A DNA stretch of 58,109 nucleotides from Terrisporobacter petrolearius (GTDB lineage: Bacteria; Bacillota; Clostridia; Peptostreptococcales; Peptostreptococcaceae): the NCBI RefSeq assembly GCF_020748185.1, contig NZ_JAHZMO010000019.1, forward strand, positions 1-58,109. Direction: 5' to 3'. Under the pieces are notes generated by a model, which was not told the DNA's origin, ran no database searches, and saw nothing but the letters and a program-made list of their open reading frames with translations. A program made the position numbers and the translations under genes. The stretch's first letter is position 1; each line of letters opens with the position of its first letter. Shown here piece by piece: positions 1-9,113 of this stretch.

Positions 1-164
1 AAGTGATTATCTAGCTCCGCCTTAAGCATGCTCTCTATAGTTCCGCCAAGTAGATCTTTTAAGGCTTCTTGTATATCTTCAGCGCTTTGAATATCATACT
101 CTTCAATTAAATTTGCTATGATATTTCTTTTTCCTTCGCTAAGCTTTTGTTTTCTTTTTCCCAT
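1..164 (-). CDS. IS256-family transposase, N-terminal part
   Basis: The first 54 codons of a mutator-type (IS256) DDE transposase, which would cut and paste its own element. The start ATG (CAT at 162-164) lies about 8 bases from an AGGAGGCT ribosome site at 173-180. The N-terminus is basic (MGKRKQKLSEGKR), followed by the family's typical stretch around DIQEALKDLLGGTIESML and AELDNHL. The catalytic DDE region lies outside the window, so it is unknown whether the gene is intact. Family identity rests on the N-terminal pattern alone. Confidence 0.8.
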   Translation of the reverse strand, partial: MGKRKQKLSEGKRNIIANLIEEYDIQSAEDIQEALKDLLGGTIESMLKAELDNH

Positions 165-250
165 AATAAAACAGCCTCCTATAATAATTAAATATTATCA
201 TAGAAAGCTGTTGAATTTTGTTATTTACAGAGTTTTTTTCACACACTCAA
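1..250 (-). mobile_element. End of an IS256-family insertion sequence (cut by window edge)
   Basis: The window opens inside an insertion sequence: the 5' part of an IS256-type transposase gene runs off the left edge and about 85 bp of non-coding sequence separates its start codon from the probable element tip. The tip is put near 250 because a short imperfect palindrome (GTAACA-AAAA-TGTTAC, 254-269) and unrelated sequence follow. The exact terminal repeat cannot be fixed without the other end of the element. Confidence 0.5.
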
Positions 251-323
251 GGGGGTAACAAAAATGTTACACCCTTTAATTTTGTCTAAATTTGTTAATG
301 AAAAGTCAATGTGTTTGAAGGAT

Positions 324-944
324 TTATTTATTATTTAATTTTTCTATTCTATACCCAATTTCTTTATTGGCAAGCTTATAACTTTCTTCAATCATGTTTT
401 TAGTGTTCATATCATTACCCAATAAACCATCTATGGTAAGTTGATTTCTTTGATGAAAATATTTTTCTAATAGAAGTTCTTCCAAGTATTTTTGTGTTTT
501 TAAATTACCTTCGTGCATTATATGTTTTACTTCAAATTCCTCTTTAATTAATTCTTTTCCAACTAATATGGCACGAGGACATCTTATAGGTTCTTGCATA
601 GCACCAAGTAAGACTATCCTATAACCTTTGATGCAACCAATTTTTAATCTTTCGATACCTTTCTTAAAGTCATCTTCTAATATAACTTTAGCAAAATCTG
701 CATATCCTTCATTATTATAACTTGTTCTAGTTTTTCTCTTAGCACCAAACTCATCAGCCATATAGATATAGGTATAGCCTAACCTTTTTAAGTTTGTTTG
801 AAAAAATTCTTTGTTATATTGAGTATTATACTTTGAATATGGAATAGCTCTTATATCAACTACACAATCTATATTGTATTTCTTTAATATCTCTATAAAT
901 TTATCAAAAGAGTAATTAGAATGACCTATTGTATATATTTCCAT
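324..944 (-). CDS. DUF488 family protein
   Basis: A 206-residue soluble protein of the DUF488 family, whose biochemical role is not established. The N-terminus carries the family signature TIGHSN at residues 4-9 and DIRAIPYSKYN near residue 30. The ATG at 944 is preferred over an upstream GTG at 953 because the AAGGAAGTGA ribosome site overlaps that GTG. In the later conserved block, many members have a Cys before an acidic pair and a Cys-His-Arg; here it reads LLGAMQEPIRCPRAILVG, so one Cys and the His are replaced. The gene stands alone, between the IS end and the trpS leader, and is transcribed away from trpS. Function unknown. Confidence 0.8.
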   Translation of the reverse strand: MEIYTIGHSNYSFDKFIEILKKYNIDCVVDIRAIPYSKYNTQYNKEFFQTNLKRLGYTYIYMADEFGAKRKTRTSYNNEGYADFAKVILEDDFKKGIERLKIGCIKGYRIVLLGAMQEPIRCPRAILVGKELIKEEFEVKHIMHEGNLKTQKYLEELLLEKYFHQRNQLTIDGLLGNDMNTKNMIEESYKLANKEIGYRIEKLNNK

Positions 945-1141
945 CTGAATCACTTCCTTGTTATGTATTTAGTTATATAAATATAATACCCTAATTTTAA
1001 TGTGATACGTAATATAATATCTAAGTTATAAAGTTAATGAAGAGCAATTTTAACCTAATATATATTTATGAAATACAAAAAAATGAATTTTTATTGTAAA
1101 CAATGGAAATACTGATTAATAATATATAATAAGTAAATTTA

Positions 1142-1170
1142 TTGACATTTAAATTAAAAGATAATAAGAT
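1142..1170 (+). promoter_or_regulatory. SigmaA promoter of the trpS leader
   Basis: TTGACA at 1142-1147, a 17-bp spacer and TAAGAT at 1165-1170. It lies about 30 bp before the first T-box structure and would start the leader near 1177. Confidence 0.75.
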
Positions 1171-1199
1171 TAAAATAGAAAACCATATAATAAATCCCA

Positions 1200-1456
1200 T
1201 GATAAGGAAGAGTAATTAAATTAAGATTCAATATAGAGAGTTGAGGATGGTGGAATCTCGACAAGAAAGATTTGATGAATGGACCTTTTAGGAGTAAATT
1301 GAAATCAGTTGAGAGTAGACTTTACCGTGAATTGCACGTTACAGCAGTTGAGGTATGCTAGTACCAAGAATTAAGAGGTATATTTTATTGTATACAATTT
1401 AGGTGGCAACGCGGATATAACACTCCGTCCTATAGTTTTAGGACGGAGTGTTTTTA
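1200..1456 (+). promoter_or_regulatory. T-box riboswitch for tryptophanyl-tRNA synthetase
   Basis: A tRNA-sensing leader that reads through only when uncharged tRNA-Trp is bound. The stem I purine-rich region (AGAGAGTTGAGGATGGTGGAA, broken here as AGAGAG..GGATGG..TGGAA) lies at 1235-1255. A UGG specifier codon is at 1280-1282, the T-box core AGGTGGCAACGCGG at 1401-1414, and the terminator stem CACTCCGTCC/GGACGGAGTG plus T-run at 1421-1455. The UGGC in the T-box would pair with a GCCA acceptor end, fitting the G discriminator base of bacterial tRNA-Trp. The specifier and the downstream gene agree. Confidence 0.95.
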
Positions 1457-1518
1457 ATTGTAAGGAAATTATGTGTTATCTGGTTTATGGATAACATATA
1501 ATTTCCAACTTATTAATT

Positions 1519-1637
1519 TGAGCAAGGTCGTTGCCTGAAGCGATAGCAAAATGATTCGCCAACACGTTGCTCGAAGGCGTCTCGTTGGCGACATGAAGTG
1601 TAGCGCCCACACAGTGGCTTAAGCGAAGCGAATTTTT
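1519..1637. repeat. Dispersed GC-richer repeat, copy R1, inside the trpS leader
   Basis: About 120 bp, visibly GC-richer than the surroundings, lying between the T-box terminator and the trpS ribosome site. It shares long stretches with the copy at 13875-13995, including GATTCGCCAACACGTTGCTC, TCTCGTTGGCGACATGA, TAGCGCCCACxCAGTGG and AAGCGAAGCGAATTTTT. It contains a CGCCAAC/GTTGGCG hairpin. The GCGCCCAC block lies downstream of the hairpin here but upstream of it in the other copy, so the element looks modular. No ORF is seen. Confidence 0.8.
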
Positions 1638-1673
1638 AATTATAGAGAATACTGAAAACTATAAATATCATAA

Positions 1674-2705
<1,032 letters not shown>

Positions 2706-2714
2706 GAATAGATA

Positions 2715-2750
2715 AAAAGGCATTGCTTATTAGTAATGCCTTTTATTTTT
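2715..2750 (+). terminator. Rho-independent terminator after trpS
   Basis: Stem AAAAAGGCATT.../...AATGCCTTTTATTTTTT immediately downstream of the trpS stop. Confidence 0.85.
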
Positions 2751-2903
2751 TGTAATTACTCCCTTCACTATGATATTATAAGTATGTTGAAAATATTAGA
2801 TATAATGTTAAATTATAAAAAATAAAATTTATATATTCATGTTTATATAAATGAAATCGTGTTGTATAATTTTTATAGTAAATTGAAAGAAGAGGAAGGT
2901 AGT

Positions 2904-3296
2904 ATGAAAATATTTAATCAATTAGGAATAATATTTGGAATATGGGCAGGAGGAGAATTAATAAGCTCTTTATGTAGTGATTTTATTAAAATACCTGGAA
3001 CAATAGTAGGGATGATGATTTTATTTCTATTACTTCAATTTAAAATAATAAAAGAAGAAACAATTAAAGAAGTATCAGATTTTTTACTTAATAACATGGC
3101 TCTATTTTTTGTGCCAGCAGGTGTATCTCTTATAAACTCTCTAGGTTTAATAGGAGAAAATATGGTTGTTTTATTATTAAGCGTAACGGCTGCAACTATG
3201 ATTATTATGTTTGTAACGGGCAAAACAGTAGATATTATGATTCATAAAAAGGAAGTAGAAATAGATGAAGAAGAATCAGACGAAAGATTCGCATAG
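2904..3296 (+). CDS. lrgA: LrgA/CidA family holin-like protein
   Basis: A 130-residue membrane protein of the CidA/LrgA (UPF0299) family, with four predicted hydrophobic segments and a charged acidic tail (KKEVEIDEEESDERFA). The family was first described as holin/antiholin-like and linked to murein hydrolase control and autolysis; pyruvate-related transport has also been proposed. The internal ATG at 2904 is chosen over an upstream GTG because AGAGGAAGG ends four bases before it and MKIFNQLGIIFGIW is the usual start. lrgB follows after 21 bp, so the two form an operon. No LytSR two-component system lies nearby. Confidence 0.85.
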   Translation: MKIFNQLGIIFGIWAGGELISSLCSDFIKIPGTIVGMMILFLLLQFKIIKEETIKEVSDFLLNNMALFFVPAGVSLINSLGLIGENMVVLLLSVTAATMIIMFVTGKTVDIMIHKKEVEIDEEESDERFA

Positions 3297-3317
3297 TAGA
3301 GGGATAGGAGATAATAA

Positions 3318-4010
3318 ATGGAGCAGATATTAAATACACAATTATTTGGACTTGTAACAATTTTAGTTTTTTATAATATAGGTTTATTTATACAGAAAAA
3401 AGCAAAAAAACCTATATTTAATGGTTTATTAATATGCATAATACTAATTATATTATTTTTAAAAATTACAAATATACCTTATGAAAGCTTTAAAATAGGT
3501 GCAGATATAATGAATTTCATGTTAGGACCTGTTACAGTGGTTTTAGCAGTACCGCTTTACAGACAGTTTGATTTATTTAAAAAGCACTTTAAAGAAATTC
3601 TTATTGGGATTGTAGTAGGAGTAGTAACTTCTTTTATAATAATAACTATTATAGGAAAATTAACTTTAACAAATAACGATATAGTTTACTCTATTTTACC
3701 AAAATCAATTACAACGCCAATGGGAATATCATTAGTTAACGCACTAGGTGGAGTGGAATCTATAACTGTTGTTTGTATAATTGCAACAGGTATATTTGGA
3801 AACATATTAGGGGATTTAGTATTAAAAATAGGTAAGATAACGCATCCTGTGTCAAAAGGAATAGCACTGGGTACGGCAGCTCATGCTATGGGTACAAGTA
3901 AGGCTCTAGAAATGGGCGAGGTGGAAGGTGCTATGTCATCTCTATCTATAGGTATTTGTGGTGTTTTAACAGTTATGCTAGTACCTATATTAATGAATTT
4001 TGTAGGATAA
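3318..4010 (+). CDS. lrgB: LrgB/CidB family membrane protein
   Basis: Polytopic 230-residue partner of LrgA. It has about six hydrophobic segments and the family hallmark near residues 125-150 (SILPKSITTPMGISLVNALGG), followed by a GTAAHAMGTSKALEMGEVEGAMSS block. It ends in the membrane without a soluble domain, as expected for LrgB (about 230 residues). The ribosome site is GGGATAGGAG before the ATG at 3318. The pair probably acts together at the cytoplasmic membrane in lysis or metabolite export; which one cannot be told from sequence. Confidence 0.9.
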   Translation: MEQILNTQLFGLVTILVFYNIGLFIQKKAKKPIFNGLLICIILIILFLKITNIPYESFKIGADIMNFMLGPVTVVLAVPLYRQFDLFKKHFKEILIGIVVGVVTSFIIITIIGKLTLTNNDIVYSILPKSITTPMGISLVNALGGVESITVVCIIATGIFGNILGDLVLKIGKITHPVSKGIALGTAAHAMGTSKALEMGEVEGAMSSLSIGICGVLTVMLVPILMNFVG

Positions 4011-4088
4011 GATTATATTTAAAGTGTTTTAATTTGGATATAAAAGTGAATAAGTCGAAAGATCAATAAGCATAAAATTTAGGTTAAA

Positions 4089-4146
4089 TAAAAGCTCCTT
4101 TATGGCAACGGTTAAAATATAATCATAGTCGAATGGAGCTTTTTAT
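4089..4146 (+). terminator. Terminator-like hairpin after lrgAB
   Basis: AAAAGCTCC (4090-4098) pairs with GGAGCTTTTT (4135-4144) across a loop of about 36 bases. The rest of the 4011-4419 gap is AT-rich with no ORF or structure I can support. Confidence 0.65.
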
Positions 4147-4419
4147 TATATAGCAAATATTTATATTCTAATTTCGTTTAAAGTACCATTAGCACTACTA
4201 TTTGCATATCTATATACAACTTACCCATCGATTATGATTAATCAAATTTTTTAGGTTTTCATTATACTAGATGACTTATTTAGATTAATTCTCAGGTGAA
4301 TATTATAAAAGCTAAAAAACAGCATTTGTTATCACAAAATGATAAATTTCGACAAGGGCTATATATTATACTATCTATTGTAGAAATCATATTATTAATA
4401 AACAGAGGAGAATTGAGTA

Positions 4420-4998
4420 ATGTCAAAAATGATACAATGTAAATCTTGTTCTAAAGAAATAGCATCTAATGAAAAGTTTTGCCCAGGATGTGGAGCAAAA
4501 AATAAAAAACCAATATATAAAAGACCTTGGTTTATAGTAATAGCATTCTTTGTAATAGTTGGAGCAATAGGTTCAGCAGGTGGTGGGGATTCAACTAAAA
4601 CAAATAGTGGGACAACTGGAACTGAACAGGAAATTAGTAAGAATCAAAAAACAGAAGAAAATGCTTCAGTAGAAGAAAAAGTGGAAGAGGATGTTCCAAC
4701 AGAATATAAGTCTGCATTGGAAAAAGCCAAAATATATAGTGATACTATGAATATGTCTAAGGCTGGATTATATGACCAATTAATATCAGAGTATGGAGAA
4801 AAGTTTTCAAAAAAAGCTGCTAAATATGCTATAGATAATGTAGACGCAAATTGGAAGGAAAATGCATTGAAAAAAGCAAAAACATATCAAGAAAGCATGG
4901 CTATGTCTCCAAAAGCAATTTATGACCAATTAACATCAGAATATGGAGAAAAATTTACAAAAAAACAAGCGAAGTATGCTATAGACAATCTGGAGTAA
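4420..4998 (+). CDS. Zinc-ribbon membrane protein with two Ltp-type repeats
   Basis: Three parts are visible in 192 residues. Residues 1-30 are a zinc ribbon with CxxC pairs (CKSC, CPGC). Residues 35-52 are a single transmembrane segment after a basic stretch. A low-complexity acidic linker follows, then two near-identical repeats of about 48 residues at the C-terminus (around YDQLISEYGEKFSKKAAKYAID and YDQLTSEYGEKFTKKQAKYAID). These repeats resemble the Ltp/host cell surface-exposed lipoprotein family (PF07553). One member of that family, phage TP-J34 Ltp, blocks phage DNA injection. Topology suggests ribbon inside and repeats outside. It is monocistronic with its own terminator. A role in superinfection exclusion or surface stress is inference only. 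Confidence 0.8.
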   Translation: MSKMIQCKSCSKEIASNEKFCPGCGAKNKKPIYKRPWFIVIAFFVIVGAIGSAGGGDSTKTNSGTTGTEQEISKNQKTEENASVEEKVEEDVPTEYKSALEKAKIYSDTMNMSKAGLYDQLISEYGEKFSKKAAKYAIDNVDANWKENALKKAKTYQESMAMSPKAIYDQLTSEYGEKFTKKQAKYAIDNLE

Positions 4999-5016
4999 TA
5001 TATTGTAAAAAAGAAC

Positions 5017-5052
5017 TTAAGCACCTAGTATAAAAACTAGGTGCTTTTTATA
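5017..5052 (+). terminator. Terminator between the Ltp-repeat gene and dapH
   Basis: Perfect 11-bp stem AAGCACCTAGT/ACTAGGTGCTT with T-run. It can serve both converging genes. Confidence 0.85.
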
Positions 5053-5097
5053 GTATTATAAATAACTATTAAATCTTTTATTAAATTTATTCTAAGA

Positions 5098-5811
5098 TTA
5101 ATCTAATTTTCTTAAATCTTCCAGAACCTTTGTTTTATCAGCAGTTTTTTCATCTTTATTCTTAATTATTCTAGCAGGAGAGCCAGCTACTACAACACCT
5201 GGAGGAACATCTTTTGTAACAACAGAACCTGCAGCAACAACAGAACCTTTACCGACTCTAACACCTTCAAGAATAACTGAATTTGCGCCTATTAATACAT
5301 CATCTTCAATTATAACAGGAGTAGCAGAAGGTGGCTCAAGAACACCAGCAACAACAGAACAAGCCCCAAGGTGTACATTCTTACCAAGCATTCCCCTAGC
5401 ACCTATTACAGCATTCATGTCTACCATAGACCCTTCTCCAACAACGGCACCTATGTTTATTACAGCGCCCATCATGATTACGGCATTTTTTTCTATTGTA
5501 ACCATATCTCTTATTAGTGCACCTGGCTCAATTCTAGCTTCTGCATGTAAGAAATTATAAAGAGGGATAGCTGAATTTCTTCTATCGTATTCTATATGAA
5601 TATCATCCACAGAAGATTTAAAGTTTTCCACATCTTTCATTATAGTTTTATAATCACCAATTAAAATATAAGAACCTTCTTGACCAAACACTTTGTAGTT
5701 ATCATTTTTTTCTATTTTTATATTACCAGAAACATAAACTTTTACAGGTGTTTGTTTTTCAGCATCTTTTATATATTTAGCTATTTCATACGCATCATTT
5801 AAGTTAACCAT
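5098..5811 (-). CDS. dapH: Tetrahydrodipicolinate N-acetyltransferase
   Basis: Acetyl-CoA-dependent acetylation of tetrahydrodipicolinate, the first step of the acetylase branch of lysine/diaminopimelate synthesis. The protein is 237 residues: an N-terminal DapH domain (to about residue 85) and a left-handed beta-helix of hexapeptide repeats (residues about 90-205, such as [18 protein letters not shown] and [20 protein letters not shown]). Length fits DapH, not the longer succinylase DapD. GGAGGAAAACT precedes the ATG. It is the last gene of the riboswitch-controlled operon, 26 bp after dapB. The aminotransferase and deacetylase of this branch are not in the operon. Confidence 0.95.
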   Translation of the reverse strand: MVNLNDAYEIAKYIKDAEKQTPVKVYVSGNIKIEKNDNYKVFGQEGSYILIGDYKTIMKDVENFKSSVDDIHIEYDRRNSAIPLYNFLHAEARIEPGALIRDMVTIEKNAVIMMGAVINIGAVVGEGSMVDMNAVIGARGMLGKNVHLGACSVVAGVLEPPSATPVIIEDDVLIGANSVILEGVRVGKGSVVAAGSVVTKDVPPGVVVAGSPARIIKNKDEKTADKTKVLEDLRKLD

Positions 5812-5837
5812 AGTTTTCCTCCAAATTTTGTCTAGTT

Positions 5838-6581
5838 TTAGTCTAACATATTGTTCATATTGTAATATCCAGTTTCTTTATTTACTAAGAATTTTGCAGC
5901 AGCAATAGCCCCTTTTGCAAAAATATCCTTAGATTGAGCTGTATGTTTTATTTCTACAACTTCATCATGGCCGGCAAATATAGTAGTGTGTTCCCCTACT
6001 ATAGTTCCACCTCTTATGGCGTGAATACCCACTTCAGTAGGCTTTCTCTTTTCACTGCGACCATATCTTCCATAGATACATTCACTATCTTGCAGAACCT
6101 CTTTAATTCCATTAGCTATCATAACAGCTGTACCACTAGGAGAGTCTAGTTTTTTATTATGGTGTTTTTCTATTATTTCTATATCAAATCCATTAAGAGC
6201 TTTGGCAGCATCTTTAACTAATTTAACTAGAACATTCACACCTAGAGACATATTAGAAGAGTGGAAAATAGGAATAACAGCCGAAGCTTTTTCTATTGCA
6301 CCTAATTCTTCATCATTAAATCCTGTAGTTGCTATTACTAAAGGTGTTTTTGTTTTTGTGGCATAATCCAAAACATCATATATAGCACAGTGATTAGAAA
6401 AATCGATAATAATATCAGCATTTTCTTCTACTTCACTCATTTTATGATAAGTTTTGAATGGGACATCTAATTCATCTCTTGATACACCACAAACAAGTTG
6501 TAGCTCACTATCTTCGTTAACACATTTAGTTAAAACTTTACCCATACTACCGCTATAACCATTTATAATTACTCTTAACAT
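5838..6581 (-). CDS. dapB: 4-Hydroxy-tetrahydrodipicolinate reductase
   Basis: Reduces hydroxy-tetrahydrodipicolinate with NAD(P)H in the lysine/DAP pathway. From the ATG at 6581 it is 247 residues with the N-terminal Rossmann motif ([10 protein letters not shown], near residue 5), the DapB signature [17 protein letters not shown] near residue 150, and [12 protein letters not shown] later on. An upstream in-frame start at 6608 is less likely because AGGAGGCAAC precedes the 6581 ATG directly. The start overlaps the end of dapA by 7 bp, which suggests translational coupling. Confidence 0.95.
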   Translation of the reverse strand: MLRVIINGYSGSMGKVLTKCVNEDSELQLVCGVSRDELDVPFKTYHKMSEVEENADIIIDFSNHCAIYDVLDYATKTKTPLVIATTGFNDEELGAIEKASAVIPIFHSSNMSLGVNVLVKLVKDAAKALNGFDIEIIEKHHNKKLDSPSGTAVMIANGIKEVLQDSECIYGRYGRSEKRKPTEVGIHAIRGGTIVGEHTTIFAGHDEVVEIKHTAQSKDIFAKGAIAAAKFLVNKETGYYNMNNMLD

Positions 6582-7474
6582 GTTGCCTCCTGTATTTTTA
6601 GTCCCCAATTAACTAATTCTCTTTTTAAAACTTCTAAATTTTGTTCTTCCATTTCAGCTAGAGGGAGTCTTAAGTCTCCCACATTAAATCCTAATAAATT
6701 AACAGCAGTTTTTACTGGTATAGGATTTACTTCTATAAATAAAGCATCTATTAAAGGTTTCATACCTAATTGTAATTCTCTAGAACCTTCTACATCACCT
6801 TCCATGAACTTAGCTACTAGATCATGAGTTTCCTTAGGACAAATATTAGCTAGAACTGATATAACTCCAGCCCCTCCTAGAGAAAGTAGGGGTACTATTG
6901 AGTCATCATTACCAGAATATACAGCAAAGCCTTCTGGAACTAACCTGCAAACTTCAGCTACTTGAGCTAAATCTCCACAGGCTTCTTTAAGAGCTACAAT
7001 GTTATCCACATTTTTAGCTAAATCAGCAACAAGTGCAGGTGGAATATTAACCTTTGTACGTGAAGGAACATTGTATAAAATTATAGGAAGCTTAACACTA
7101 TTTGCAATAGATACAAAATGTTTTCTAAGTCCTAATTTATTAGCCTTATTATAGTAAGGAGTTATAATTAAAAGAGCATCTGCACCTAATTTTTCAGCTT
7201 CTTGGCTCATATAGATGGAGTGAGCAGTGTCATTTCCACCTGTTCCAGCTATTACAGGAACCCTTTTATCAACAGCATCAACAATAGTTTTGATTGCTAA
7301 TAAATGTTCTTCGTCACTCATGGTACTGGCTTCACCAGTAGTACCACAAGCAACTATAGCATCAGTGCCGTTTTCAATTTGAAAATCCACTAATTCTTTT
7401 ATCTTTTTAACATTAACCTTCCCACTTTCATCAAATGGCGTAACTAAAGCAACTGCAGAACCTTTAAAAATCAT
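6575..7474 (-). CDS. dapA: 4-Hydroxy-tetrahydrodipicolinate synthase
   Basis: Condenses pyruvate with aspartate semialdehyde at the lysine branch point. The 299-residue TIM barrel has the GTTGEASTMSDEEH loop near residue 43, a YNVPSRT motif with the proton-relay Tyr near 133, and the Schiff-base Lys in IVALKEACGD near 160. The ATG at 7474 has AAGGAGAGG about 8 bases upstream; a GTG at 7495 is the alternative. It follows asd after 65 bp and overlaps dapB. Confidence 0.96.
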   Translation of the reverse strand: MIFKGSAVALVTPFDESGKVNVKKIKELVDFQIENGTDAIVACGTTGEASTMSDEEHLLAIKTIVDAVDKRVPVIAGTGGNDTAHSIYMSQEAEKLGADALLIITPYYNKANKLGLRKHFVSIANSVKLPIILYNVPSRTKVNIPPALVADLAKNVDNIVALKEACGDLAQVAEVCRLVPEGFAVYSGNDDSIVPLLSLGGAGVISVLANICPKETHDLVAKFMEGDVEGSRELQLGMKPLIDALFIEVNPIPVKTAVNLLGFNVGDLRLPLAEMEEQNLEVLKRELVNWGLKIQEATC

Positions 7475-7539
7475 AAACAAACCTCTCCTTTTCACCTTAA
7501 ATTTAATCTCTATTAATTAATATTTATTAAAGCTCATTT

Positions 7540-8538
7540 TTATACTAAATCATATTTTAATAATAATTCAGCTATTTGAACTGCATTAGTAGCAGCACCT
7601 TTTCTTATGTTGTCAGCAACAACCCACATATTAACACCATTATCCACACTAAAGTCTCTTCTGATTCTTCCAACGTAAACCTCATCATGACCTTCAGCAT
7701 CAACTGCTAGAGGATATTCGTTGTTAGCAGGATTATCAACTATAACTACACCTTCAGTATTTTTTAGAGTACTAAATACATCTTCTAACTCAAAAGGTTT
7801 ATTAAACTCTAAGTTTATAGATTCACTGTGAGCACCTCTTACTGGAACCCTTACAGTAGTAGCAGTAACTTTAATATTATAGTCTTCTAAGATTTTCATA
7901 GTTTCATTTACCATTTTCATTTCTTCTTTTGTATATCCGTTTTCTTCGAAAACATCTATATGAGGAAGACAGTTAAATGCTATTGGATGAGGGTAGAAAG
8001 TGTTTGGTTTTCCCTGGATTCCATCTTCCAAGTCTTGAACTCCTTTAACTCCAGAACCTGATACGGCTTGATAAGTTGAGTAAACCACTCTTTTTAAACC
8101 ATATTTATCATGTAATGGTTTAAGAGGAACCATAGCTTGTATAGTAGAGCAGTTTGGGTTTGCAATTATTCCCTTATGATTTTTTACTGCTTCTGGGTTA
8201 ACCTCTGGAACAACTAGTGGAACATTAGGATCCATTCTCCATTGGCTTGAGTTATCAACAACAATTACTCCTTTAGAAGCTGCTATTGGTGCGTATTTTT
8301 GGCTTATTCCTCCACCAGCAGAGAATAGAGCTATTTGTATATCTCTATCAAAAGAATTTTCATTTAATTCTTCTACAACCACATCTTTGTTAGCAAATTT
8401 AACAGTTGTACCTGCAGATTTTGCAGAAGAGAACATATAGATATTATCTATTGGAAAACTTCTTTCTTCTAAAATTTTTATAAAAGTTCTTCCCACCATA
8501 CCAGTGGCACCAACTAAAGCAACATTAATTTTTTTCAT
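7540..8538 (-). CDS. asd: Aspartate-semialdehyde dehydrogenase
   Basis: NADPH-dependent reduction of aspartyl phosphate to aspartate semialdehyde, substrate of DapA. 332 residues; N-terminal nucleotide motif VALVGATGMVGRTF; catalytic Cys in IIANPNCSTIQ near residue 127; later conserved RVPVRGAHSE with the substrate-binding Arg/His. GGGGTGAT precedes the ATG. It is the first gene of the asd-dapA-dapB-dapH operon, directly behind the lysine riboswitch. No aspartokinase gene is present here. Confidence 0.96.
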   Translation of the reverse strand: MKKINVALVGATGMVGRTFIKILEERSFPIDNIYMFSSAKSAGTTVKFANKDVVVEELNENSFDRDIQIALFSAGGGISQKYAPIAASKGVIVVDNSSQWRMDPNVPLVVPEVNPEAVKNHKGIIANPNCSTIQAMVPLKPLHDKYGLKRVVYSTYQAVSGSGVKGVQDLEDGIQGKPNTFYPHPIAFNCLPHIDVFEENGYTKEEMKMVNETMKILEDYNIKVTATTVRVPVRGAHSESINLEFNKPFELEDVFSTLKNTEGVVIVDNPANNEYPLAVDAEGHDEVYVGRIRRDFSVDNGVNMWVVADNIRKGAATNAVQIAELLLKYDLV

Positions 8539-8621
8539 TTTTAATCACCCCGTAATATATTTTAGATTTAACATTAATAACATAGAGAAAATTTAAGGGA
8601 GAGCTTTATATTTATATATAT

Positions 8622-8850
8622 AAAAAAACGTACAAAGGTATACTTTGTACGTTTAAAACGACATGTCAAAGTAAACCTTGTAGCTCACCACTTAAAAATA
8701 AGTGACAGTGTTATACATATTATGCATAACCCCAAAAATAATCTTTGCCAAGATTATTTTTTCGGCAATGGTTCCTTTCTTTGAATATTAACGTCTGCCG
8801 ACTACTTTCAAATACTTTTAACCACTGCACCTCTACCCTAGGTTAAGATA
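8622..8850 (-). promoter_or_regulatory. Lysine riboswitch (L-box) with terminator
   Basis: Read on the minus strand, the leader shows the L-box conserved segments in order: GGTAGAGGTGCAGT (8834-8821), AGTCGGCAGACG, GAAAGGAACCATTGCCGAA (near 8780), a hairpin around CTTGGCAAAGAT, GGGGTTATGCATAATATG, and CACTGTCACTT..AAGTGGTGAGCTAC. It ends in a strong terminator: AAACGTACAAAG/CTTTGTACGTTTTTTT at 8660-8622. High lysine would stabilise the terminator and shut off the asd-dap operon. The leader ends about 85 bp before the asd ATG. Confidence 0.93.
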
Positions 8851-8870
8851 GTTTTTTTAAATTATTAATA

Positions 8871-8899
8871 ATAGTAATACAAAAAAATGAAAAAATCAA
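8871..8899 (-). promoter_or_regulatory. Promoter of the lysine operon
   Basis: On the minus strand: TTGATT (8899-8894), 17-bp spacer, TACTAT (8876-8871). It would start transcription just ahead of the L-box. Confidence 0.6.
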
Positions 8900-9113
8900 T
8901 AAAAATGTAAAAAATTACCTCAAACAACATCTAGATTTTTTGTCGCATTTTAGGTAAAATGTTTTATATGTTATTTAATATTTATAAAAATATTTTTTAA
9001 AGGTAAATAATTCTTAAATTATTATTATTATTATTGGAAATATATAATTTTAATTGGGAATATGTTTTCTTATTAAAATAAAAAGAATATCTAAATCCCC
9101 GAGGAGGAACAAA

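Noticed and set aside
254..269. GTAACA/TGTTAC palindrome beside the IS end as another copy of the GGNAC-type element
   Set aside because: Too short, no core homology to copies A or B; more simply a tip or small hairpin next to the IS.
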